This document shows positions 45,111 to 51,478 of a DNA stretch of 51,478 nt, one piece after another; the stretch's first letter is position 1; every line of letters starts with the position of its first letter. The position numbers were made by a program, and so were the translations under genes. The DNA is from Amycolatopsis rifamycinica (GTDB lineage Bacteria > Actinomycetota > Actinomycetes > Mycobacteriales > Pseudonocardiaceae), in NCBI RefSeq assembly GCF_000695625.1, contig NZ_JMQI01000072.1, forward strand, positions 1 to 51,478, read 5' to 3'. Under the pieces are notes generated by a model. The model did not search any database. It saw only the letters and a list, made by a program, of their open reading frames with translations, and was not told where the DNA came from.

Positions 45111-46301
45111 ATGACCGCTGTCTATCCCGCCGAGAAGGACCATCCCGCCGTCCCGATGGGGGAGATCTACGCCGGGTACCCGCCGGTGTCCCGGATCGTG
45201 TTCCCCAGCGGGCACGAAGGCTGGCTGGTGACGCGCTACGACGACGTCCGCACGGTCTTCTCCGACCCGCGGTTCAGCCGCGACCTGCTGTACCCGGGTG
45301 CGCCGTGCCTCATCGAGCCGGGCGACTTCTCGACCGGCGAGCACAGCATCCTCAACATGGACCCGCCCGACCACACCCGCCTGCGGCGGCTGTCGGCGCA
45401 GGCGTTCACCGTCCGCCGGATCGCCGCGTTCCGGCCCCGGATCCAGGAGATCGCCGACGAGCTGCTCGAGGCGGTGGTCGCGCACGGGCCGCCGGCGGAC
45501 CTGGTCGAGGAGTTCGCGTTCCCGCTGCCGACCGCGGTCATGTGCGAGCTGCTCGGCGTCCCGTTCGCCGGCCGCGAGCGCTTCCGGCGGTGGTCGCGGG
45601 TGATCGTGACGCCGATGCAGCACGCACCCGCCGACGTCGAGCAGGCCCGGCGCGACGGCGCCGAGGACATGGCCGCGCTGGTGGCGGAGAAACGGGCGCG
45701 CCCCGCGGACGACTTCCTGAGCGCCCTCGTGCACGCCCGCGACGAGGACGGCGACCGGCTCACCGAGCCGGAGCTGATCGACCTCGCCACGCAGCTGCTG
45801 CTCGCCGGCCACGAGACGACGGTCAGCCTGATCGGGTGCGGGGTCGTCCTGCTGTGCCGGCACCCGGAGCAGCTGGCGGCGTTGCGCGCCGATCCCGCGC
45901 TGACACCGGGTGCGGTCGAGGAGATCATGCGCTTCGACGGCCCGGTCGACTCGTCCCTGCTGCGGGTGGCGCTGGCGGACGTGACGCTGAGTGGCGTGCT
46001 CGTGCGCCGCGGCGAGGCGGTGCTGGCGCACGTGGGGGCCGCGAACCGCGACGAGAACGCGTTCCCGTCGGCGGCCGAGTTCGACATCCGCCGGAAGGAC
46101 GCGCCGCAGCTCGGTTTCGGGCACGGGATCCACTTCTGCCTCGGCGCGGCGCTGGCCCGGCTGGAAGGCGAGATCGCCCTGCGCGCGCTGGTGGACCGGC
46201 TGCCCGGCCTGGACCTGGCGGTCCCGCCGGAGACGATCACCTGGCGGCCGCCGCTGTCGGTGCGCGGGCCCGAGGAGGTGCCGGTGACCTGGTCGGCCTG
46301 A
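45111..46301 (+). CDS. Cytochrome P450
   Basis: The 396-residue P450 has AGHETT at 232-237 (I-helix), the ExxR pair in VEEIMR, and the heme loop LGFGHGIHFCLGAALAR with cysteine ligand C343. It looks like a CYP105/CYP107-type soluble enzyme. ATG 45111 was chosen because it gives the usual length; it has no good ribosome site, and a longer frame to 44961 is open but would cross the operator array. No ferredoxin or reductase gene is adjacent. Sequence similarity to the other P450 of the window is only of family level. Confidence 0.93.
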   Translation: MTAVYPAEKDHPAVPMGEIYAGYPPVSRIVFPSGHEGWLVTRYDDVRTVFSDPRFSRDLLYPGAPCLIEPGDFSTGEHSILNMDPPDHTRLRRLSAQAFTVRRIAAFRPRIQEIADELLEAVVAHGPPADLVEEFAFPLPTAVMCELLGVPFAGRERFRRWSRVIVTPMQHAPADVEQARRDGAEDMAALVAEKRARPADDFLSALVHARDEDGDRLTEPELIDLATQLLLAGHETTVSLIGCGVVLLCRHPEQLAALRADPALTPGAVEEIMRFDGPVDSSLLRVALADVTLSGVLVRRGEAVLAHVGAANRDENAFPSAAEFDIRRKDAPQLGFGHGIHFCLGAALARLEGEIALRALVDRLPGLDLAVPPETITWRPPLSVRGPEEVPVTWSA

Positions 46302-46465
46302 GCCGGTGGGGCGGCCGGGGTGGGCCTGCGCCGAATGTCGGTTCCCGTTGGCGCCACCGGTGGAGCGGGGCGGGCCGCGACTGCTCCACTCGGGTAGAAC
46401 CTGTTCCAGTTCCGCCGTGCGGCCGAAATCATGACCCTCGCCGTTCCCGCGAGCGAGGAGTCGCC

Positions 46466-48211
46466 ATGGAAGCCGATCTCACCCGCCGTCAGCTCCTCCG
46501 CGGCACGGCCGCGGGCGCCGGGCTCGCCGTGACAGCCGGGCTCGCGACCCCGGCCGCCGCGACCGCGGCCCCGGCCGCCGCGGCGCCGTCGGCCGAGTAC
46601 GACGTCGTCGTGGTCGGCTCCGGTGCGGCCGGCATGACCGCCGCGCTGACCGCGGCCAAGCGCGGACTGAGCGTCGTCGTGCTCGAGAAGGCGCCGACGT
46701 TCGGCGGGTCCGCGGCCCGGTCCGGGGCCGGCATCTGGATCCCGAACAACCAGGTGCTGCTCGCCGCCGGCGTGCCCGACACGCCCGCGAAGGCCGCGCA
46801 GTACCTCGCCGCCGTCGTCGGCCCGGACGTCCCGGCCGCGCGGCAGGAGGCGTTCCTGCGCCACGGCCCGGCGATGATCGCGTTCGTGCTGGCCAACAGC
46901 CCGCTGCGGTTCCGCTTCATGGAGGGCTACAGCGACTACTACCCGGAACTGCCCGGCGGCCTGCCAGGAGGCCGGTCGATCGAACCGGACGTGCTCGACG
47001 GCAACCTGCTGGGCGCCGAGCTGGCCAACCTCAACCTGCCGTACCTGGCCACGCCGCCCGGGCTGGTCGTCTTCAGCGCCGACTACAAGTGGCTGAACCT
47101 CGCCCTGGTCAACGCCAAGGGCGCCGCGGTCGCCGCCGAGTGCCTGGCCCGCGGCACGGCCGCCGCGCTGGCCGGGCAGAAGCCGCTCACCATGGGGCAG
47201 TCGCTGGCCGCCGGCCTGCGCGTGGGCCTGCAGCGGGCGAACGTGCCGGTGCTGCTGAACACCCCGCTGGTCGACCTGAACGTCGAAAACGGCGCGGTGA
47301 CCGGGGTCGTCGTGCCGCAGGGGCTGGTGCGGGCGCGGCGTGGCGTGATCGTCGGCTCGGGCGGCTTCGAGCACAACGCGGCGATGCGTGCGCAGTACCA
47401 GCGGCAGCCGATCGGCACCGACTGGACGGTCGGGGCGAAGGAGAACACCGGCGACGGCCACCGCGCCGGGCAGCGGGCCGGCGCGGCTCTCGACCTGATG
47501 GACGACGCGTGGTGGGGCCCGGCCATCCCCACCCCGGGCGACCCGTACTTCTGCCTGGCCGAACGGACCCTGCCCGGCGGGCTGATCGTGAACCAGGCGG
47601 GGCAGCGGTTCGTCAACGAAGCCGCGCCCTACAGCGACGTCGTGCACACCATGTACGACAGGAACCCGTCGGCCCCGGACATCCCGGCGTGGCTGATCGT
47701 CGACCAGAACTACCGCAACCGGTACCTGTTCCGCGACATCGCGCCGCTGCTTCCGTTCCCGGACGCCTGGTACGCCGCCGGCGCGGTCTTCAAGGCCGCC
47801 ACCGTCCAGGACCTCGCGACGCGGATCGGTGTCCCGCCGGCCGCGCTGAAGTCCACTGTGGATCGCTTCAACGGGTTCGCCAGGTCCGGTGTGGACAGCG
47901 AATTCCACCGCGGCGCCAGCGCGTACGACCACTACTACACGGACCCGGCGGTGACGCCGAACTCCTGCTTGGCGCCGCTGTGGGCGGCACCGTACTACGC
48001 GCTGCGGCTCGTCCCGGGCGACCTCGGCACGAAGGGCGGCATGCGCACGGACGCCCGGGCGCGGGTGCTCCGCCCGGACGGCTCGGTGATCCGCGGCCTG
48101 TACGCGGCGGGCAACGCGAGCGCGGCGGTGATGGGTCACAGCTACGCCGGCGCGGGGTCGACGATCGGCCCCGCGATGACGTTCGGCTACATCGCCGCGA
48201 ACGACGTCTAA
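46466..48211 (+). CDS. Tat-exported FAD-binding oxidoreductase (3-ketosteroid dehydrogenase / fumarate reductase-like)
   Basis: The 581-residue protein from ATG 46466 (GAGGAG upstream) has a Tat signal (TRRQLLRGTAAGAGLAV), so it is probably exported folded with FAD bound. The FAD motif is YDVVVVGSGAAGMTAALTAA then VVVLEKAPTFGGSAARSGAG, matching the flavoprotein family of KstD and fumarate reductase. The C-terminus has TKGGMRTDARARVLRPDGSV, IRGLYAAGNASAAVMGHSY and GAGSTIGPAMTFGYIAA, the usual FAD-adenine-to-isoalloxazine end. An FAD-linked dehydrogenation outside the membrane is likely; a steroid substrate is only one option. It overlaps the convergent LLM gene by 4 bp. Confidence 0.9.
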   Translation: MEADLTRRQLLRGTAAGAGLAVTAGLATPAAATAAPAAAAPSAEYDVVVVGSGAAGMTAALTAAKRGLSVVVLEKAPTFGGSAARSGAGIWIPNNQVLLAAGVPDTPAKAAQYLAAVVGPDVPAARQEAFLRHGPAMIAFVLANSPLRFRFMEGYSDYYPELPGGLPGGRSIEPDVLDGNLLGAELANLNLPYLATPPGLVVFSADYKWLNLALVNAKGAAVAAECLARGTAAALAGQKPLTMGQSLAAGLRVGLQRANVPVLLNTPLVDLNVENGAVTGVVVPQGLVRARRGVIVGSGGFEHNAAMRAQYQRQPIGTDWTVGAKENTGDGHRAGQRAGAALDLMDDAWWGPAIPTPGDPYFCLAERTLPGGLIVNQAGQRFVNEAAPYSDVVHTMYDRNPSAPDIPAWLIVDQNYRNRYLFRDIAPLLPFPDAWYAAGAVFKAATVQDLATRIGVPPAALKSTVDRFNGFARSGVDSEFHRGASAYDHYYTDPAVTPNSCLAPLWAAPYYALRLVPGDLGTKGGMRTDARARVLRPDGSVIRGLYAAGNASAAVMGHSYAGAGSTIGPAMTFGYIAANDV

Positions 48212-49236
48212 AACTCCTTTTCCACCAACGGGAGCACTTCGGTGCCGAGGAGCTCGATGGCGCGCATGACCTCGGCGTGCGGCACGCCGGACCAGTCCAT
48301 CTGCATCGCGTACCGGTCCGCGCCGGTGAGCTTGCCGACCGCGATCAGCCGCTCGGCGATCTCCTGCGGGCTGCCGACGAACAACGCCTGCGCGTCACGG
48401 GTGTACTCGTCGTACTCCGCGCGGGTCGGGACCGTCCAGCCGCGGGCGCGGGCACCGTACTTCATGGTCTCGAGCCAGTACGGGAAGAAGGTTTCCTTGG
48501 CGTCCTGGGACTTCTCGGCGATGAAACCGATCGCGCCCATGGTGACGTGCAGGTCCGCGGGGTCCTGTTCGCCCGCCTCGCCGGCCCGGCGGTAGAGGTC
48601 GACCAGCGGGGCGAAGCGCTCGGGCTGTCCGCCGATCACGGCGTACACCACCGGCAGGCCGAGCAGGCCGGCGCGGATCGAGGACTCGGGGTTGCCGCCG
48701 GTGCCGACCGAGATGCGCAGGCGCCTGCCGTACGGCCGGGGCAGGATCCGCGCGTTCTCCAGCGGCGGGCGGAACTTGCCGGACCAGGTCAGCGGGTCCT
48801 CGCGGTCGATGCGCAGGAGCAGGGCGAGCTTCTCCTCGAACAGCTCGTCGTAGTCGCCGAGGTCGTTGCCGAACAACGGGAACGACTCGGTGAACGACCC
48901 GCGCCCGGCGAGCAGCTCGGCGCGGCCGTGGCTGAGCTGGTCGAGCGTGGTGAACTGCTGGTAGAGGCGGACCGGGTCCTCGGTGCTCAGCACGGTGACC
49001 GCGGAGCTGAGGGTGATCTGGCTCGTGACGCTCGCGGCGGCGGCCAGCACGGTGCCGGGGTTGGCGATCGCGTACTGGTCCAGGTGGTGCTCGCCGAGGC
49101 CGTAGAAGCCGAGGCCCAGCTCGTCGGCCAGCTTGATCCGCTCGAGGGTGTTGGCCAGCGTCTGCGCGACGGTGGGTTGTTCGCCGGTGCGCGGGTCCGG
49201 CGCGCGGTCGCCGAAGCTGTAGATGCCGAGTTTCAT
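48208..49236 (-). CDS. LLM-class flavin-dependent oxidoreductase
   Basis: The 342-residue luciferase-like monooxygenase has KLADELGLGFYGLGEHHLDQ, TLSSAVTVLSTEDPVRLYQQ then FTTLDQLSHGRAELLAGRGS, and a GGNPESSIRAG loop. This is the TIM-barrel layout of the FMN or F420 LLM family, in the subgroup with an EHH motif. The cofactor and substrate cannot be decided by eye. ATG 49236 has no recognisable ribosome site, so a leaderless or alternative start is possible. Its 3' end overlaps that of the FAD enzyme gene on the other strand by 4 bp. Confidence 0.92.
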   Translation of the reverse strand: MKLGIYSFGDRAPDPRTGEQPTVAQTLANTLERIKLADELGLGFYGLGEHHLDQYAIANPGTVLAAAASVTSQITLSSAVTVLSTEDPVRLYQQFTTLDQLSHGRAELLAGRGSFTESFPLFGNDLGDYDELFEEKLALLLRIDREDPLTWSGKFRPPLENARILPRPYGRRLRISVGTGGNPESSIRAGLLGLPVVYAVIGGQPERFAPLVDLYRRAGEAGEQDPADLHVTMGAIGFIAEKSQDAKETFFPYWLETMKYGARARGWTVPTRAEYDEYTRDAQALFVGSPQEIAERLIAVGKLTGADRYAMQMDWSGVPHAEVMRAIELLGTEVLPLVEKEF

Positions 49237-49285
49237 ACAACGCTCAACTACTTTTGGGGCGGATTCGTTCCCCGGCCCCCGGCAC

Positions 49286-50458
49286 TCAGCCGAAGCGGGC
49301 CTGGATGGCCTCGAGGTTCCTCTCCGACAGCTGCAGCGCGGCGGCGCGCAGGCTCAGCCCGTCCAGGGTGGCGACCTCGAACATGCCGGTCACCAGGGCG
49401 CGCATCCGGGAGCGGACCTTGCCGAAGGCTTCCTCGGCGTCCGCGCCGACGTCGCCGAACAGCGTCCACCACCACCAGGAGTTGGTCGCCGAGTTGGCGA
49501 CGAAGTCCGGCACCACGCGGATGCCGCGGGCGTCGAGGAGCTCTTCGGCGTCCGGCGTGACCGGCAGGTTCGCGGCCTCGACGATGAGTTGCGCGCCGAT
49601 CTTGGCCTGGTTGTCGGCGTCGACGCAGTAGGAGATCGCCGCCGGGACGAGCACCTCGGCCGGCACGTCGAGCCACGCTTCGGGCGGCAGCAGCCGGTCT
49701 CCGGGCTTGAGGTTGTCGCGGTCGATGCCGCCGAAGCGGTCGCGGTGCCGCAGCAGGTTTTCGACGTCGAGCCCGTCCGGGTTGGCGACGACCCCGCGCA
49801 CGTCCGAGACGCCGACCACGCGCAGCCCGGCGTCGGCGAGGAAGCGGGCGGTGGCGCCGCCCATCGAGCCGAAGCCCTGCAGCACGACGCGGTTCGGCTG
49901 GTGGTCCATGCCGAGCAGTTCGAGCCCGGTGAGCGTGGCCTGCGCGACGCCGAGGCCGCCGACCAGCTCGTCGAGCCCGAGCCCGCCGACCTCGATCCGG
50001 AACGCCTCCGCCAGCCGCGCGGTCGCCGCCTCGCGGTCTTCGAGCAGCGGGTAGATGGCCTGGACCGGGCTGAGCAGCCCGATTTCGGCGATGACGCCGT
50101 CGATGACGTCCTGCCGCAGGCCGAGGTCCTCGCCCATGGTCCAGTACTGCTCGATGAGCGGCCGCATGGCGTGCAGGTACCGGGCGACGACGTCGCGGGC
50201 GCGCTCGTCGTAGGGGTCGAAGTCGATGCCGCCCTTGGCTCCGCCGAGGGGGATGTACCGGCCGTCGGGGTCGTAGTTGAGGCCTTCCTTGAGCGTCATG
50301 CCCCTGGCGAGGCCGCGGACCTCGAACAGCGAGCAGCCGCGGCGCATCCGCAGGCCCCCGCTGGCCACGCCGCGCACCAGCCGGTCGATCACCAGGTACC
50401 CGCGGCACCCGGTGACCGGGTCGGTCCACGCGACTTCGAGCAAGGCTGTTCCGGTCAT
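49286..50458 (-). CDS. Glu/Leu/Phe/Val dehydrogenase family protein
   Basis: The 390-residue protein from ATG 50458 (CAGGAGGGG ribosome site) has the substrate domain with the catalytic lysine in IPLGGAKGGIDFDPYD. The NAD(P) domain has GFGSMGGATARFLADAG, followed by VGVSDVRG. Late family markers include VEAANLPVTPDAEELLDARG and DFVANSATNSWWWW. It should deaminate an amino acid oxidatively; leucine/valine or glutamate cannot be separated by eye. The sequence extends upstream in frame to 50755, but that part is the TetR gene. The start overlaps the TetR stop by 4 bp, so the two are co-translated. Confidence 0.9.
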   Translation of the reverse strand: MTGTALLEVAWTDPVTGCRGYLVIDRLVRGVASGGLRMRRGCSLFEVRGLARGMTLKEGLNYDPDGRYIPLGGAKGGIDFDPYDERARDVVARYLHAMRPLIEQYWTMGEDLGLRQDVIDGVIAEIGLLSPVQAIYPLLEDREAATARLAEAFRIEVGGLGLDELVGGLGVAQATLTGLELLGMDHQPNRVVLQGFGSMGGATARFLADAGLRVVGVSDVRGVVANPDGLDVENLLRHRDRFGGIDRDNLKPGDRLLPPEAWLDVPAEVLVPAAISYCVDADNQAKIGAQLIVEAANLPVTPDAEELLDARGIRVVPDFVANSATNSWWWWTLFGDVGADAEEAFGKVRSRMRALVTGMFEVATLDGLSLRAAALQLSERNLEAIQARFG

Positions 50459-51060
50459 CGCCCCTCCTGATCCCCCGGTCGACACCCGAGCTCGTAGGCC
50501 ATCGCCTGCTCGACCCACCGAGCACAGTCCCCGGCGGTGACGGTCCCCCGCCGGCCGACGACCTGAACGGCGAGCCCGTCGAGCAACGCGGTCAACCGCC
50601 ACGCGGCGCCGTGCGGATCGGGACACCGGAAGGTCCCGGCCCCGACACCCTCCGCGATGAGGGCCACCACGGCGTCCCGCCACCGAAGATCGAGCCGTTG
50701 CAGCACGGCCCGCAGATCGGCGTCCCGCATGGCCGCGGCCCCGGCCTCGATCCACAGCTGCCAGTTCTCGTGGTCGGTGGGCCCGTACAAGGCGAGCACG
50801 GCGCGCAAGCGATGGTCGGCGGGGCCGCCTTTGCCGAGCTCGTCGTCCAGCTTGGCCAGTTCCCGCTCGGCGGCCTGCCGGAAGGCTTCGATGACAAGCG
50901 TTTCGAGGGTCTTGAAGTGGTAGAAGATCAGCGCGGTGCTGACATCGAGCGAGTGAGCGACATCGGCGGCCCGCACACCGGCAATGCCCCGCAGGCGGAT
51001 CTGCTGAAGCGCGGCCCGCACGATTTCGTCCCGCCGCACGGCCACAGCCTTCCGCATCAT
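50455..51060 (-). CDS. TetR family transcriptional regulator, co-transcribed with the dehydrogenase
   Basis: The 201-residue regulator has a TetR helix-turn-helix: RRDEIVRAALQQIRLRGIAG, VRAADVAHSLDVSTALIFYHF (about 8-48). The C-terminal domain reads AELKWQ-like ELAKLDDELGKGGPADHRL with LWIEAGAAAMRDADLRAVLQ, a TetR_C_6-like (BetI-type) arrangement. It is the first gene of a two-gene unit and probably controls that unit itself. The 18 upstream bases have no clear palindrome, and the rest of the window edge is low-complexity GC-rich DNA. Confidence 0.9.
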   Translation of the reverse strand: MMRKAVAVRRDEIVRAALQQIRLRGIAGVRAADVAHSLDVSTALIFYHFKTLETLVIEAFRQAAERELAKLDDELGKGGPADHRLRAVLALYGPTDHENWQLWIEAGAAAMRDADLRAVLQRLDLRWRDAVVALIAEGVGAGTFRCPDPHGAAWRLTALLDGLAVQVVGRRGTVTAGDCARWVEQAMAYELGCRPGDQEGR

Positions 51061-51478
51061 GCGGCCACCGTACCGAGGCGATGGGGGAGGCGGGAGGCGC
51101 CGAATGTGGGGCCTCGGCCTGTGCGGACGGTCAGGAGCGCTGGTCGGGGGCCAGATCGGCTGCGTGGTTGGGTGGTGTGGGCTTGCGGTGGTTTGGGGGC
51201 GCTTGGGGTTGGCCGGTGGCGGGGAGTGCGGGGCTGGTGCGGCTTTGCGGTGGCCGGGTGGTGAGCATGCCTGGCGGCGGTGGGGTGGAGTTGGGGTGGC
51301 AGGTCTGCTGCGGTCGGTCGAGGGGCGGAGCGGCCGCCGGGATTCGAGGCGGCGGACCCGGGGATGATCGCCCGCAGGTGAGGCCGGCGCCCGCCGCTGG
51401 GGTGGAAACTCCTACCGCCGGGAGCCGGGAGCCGGGAGCCGGGAGCCGGGAGCCGGGAGCCGGGAGCCGGGAGCCGGG
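51061..51478. other. GC-rich region without convincing genes; 7-bp tandem repeat at the edge
   Basis: The last 418 bp show no protein-family resemblance; the open frames are Gly/Trp/Arg-rich translations of GGTGGTGGG-like DNA. From about 51418 to the end the 7-bp unit CCGGGAG repeats at least eight times without a visible mismatch. The array is cut off by the window boundary, so its full length is unknown. Confidence 0.75.

Noticed and set aside
45236..48139. 967-codon minus-strand frame opposite the P450 and FAD enzyme
   Set aside because: Crosses two well-supported genes and has low-complexity His/Arg/Gly composition.
51059..51367. Short plus-strand frame upstream of the last TetR gene
   Set aside because: Gly/Trp/Arg-rich translation of G-rich DNA, no ribosome site, no similarity.

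Overview
The window reads as chromosomal DNA of a high-GC actinomycete. Codon third positions are almost all G/C, GTG starts are frequent, and many genes overlap by 4 bp. It carries a bifunctional germacradienol/geosmin synthase, several TetR regulators, two P450s and a streptogrisin-type protease. I infer a Pseudonocardiales genome, probably Amycolatopsis-like, from overall gene flavour; no rRNA or tRNA gene is present to confirm it.

Layout. 1-3187: edge of a DUF222/HNH-type gene, a membrane-anchored serine hydrolase, a PGPGW membrane protein and a TetR regulator. 3195-5573: secreted DNRLRE/Ig-like repeat protein. 5591-13855: a sugar regulon in which a LacI regulator diverges, across a 27-bp palindrome, from a lipoprotein binding protein, ABC ATPase, two permeases (YtfQRT/YjfF type) and a secreted GH2-LamG glycosidase, closed by a 28-bp palindromic terminator. 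13861-15132: nested intergenic repeat and an AAA ATPase. 15209-17190: HxlR regulator, divergent SDR with twin operator-like palindromes, and TetR. 17123-22553: a TetR regulator diverging from a uvrA2-like / siderophore-interacting / phosphotransferase / acetyltransferase run. 22531-26854: a decayed methyltransferase beside a five-gene run in which every junction is a 4-bp overlap (MBL hydrolase, DedA, membrane phosphodiesterase, single-Cys glutaredoxin, SH3-like protein). 26915-30789: geosmin synthase, small GNAT, S1 protease. 30799-33606: methyltransferase, SDR, P450. 33655-35119: a T-box leader with long Stem I in front of an archaeal-type aspartyl-tRNA synthetase. 35161-37990: SCO6745-family protein, atypical SDR, an IS5-family element inserted exactly at the SDR stop codon, and a GC-rich imperfect tandem duplication. 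38019-39517: CGNR regulator and divergent alpha/beta hydrolase with a clear promoter/operator. 39655-44210: secreted discoidin-FN3-FN3-sugar dehydrogenase, then a divergent PfkB kinase / GH4 glycosidase pair. 44207-51060: atypical SDR, P450, Tat-exported FAD enzyme, LLM flavin oxidoreductase, Glu/Leu-type dehydrogenase with its TetR. 51061-51478: no convincing gene; a 7-bp tandem repeat runs off the edge.

How it fits together. This is accessory-type chromosome made of small self-contained modules, each with a regulator and usually a visible operator: sugar uptake and hydrolysis, possible drug resistance, a possible envelope-lipid operon, and assorted redox enzymes. No PKS, NRPS, CRISPR or prophage structure is visible. 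The most interesting items are the T-box leader on an Asp/Asn-type synthetase, the five-gene translationally coupled envelope operon, and the YtfQRT-like/GH2 sugar regulon.
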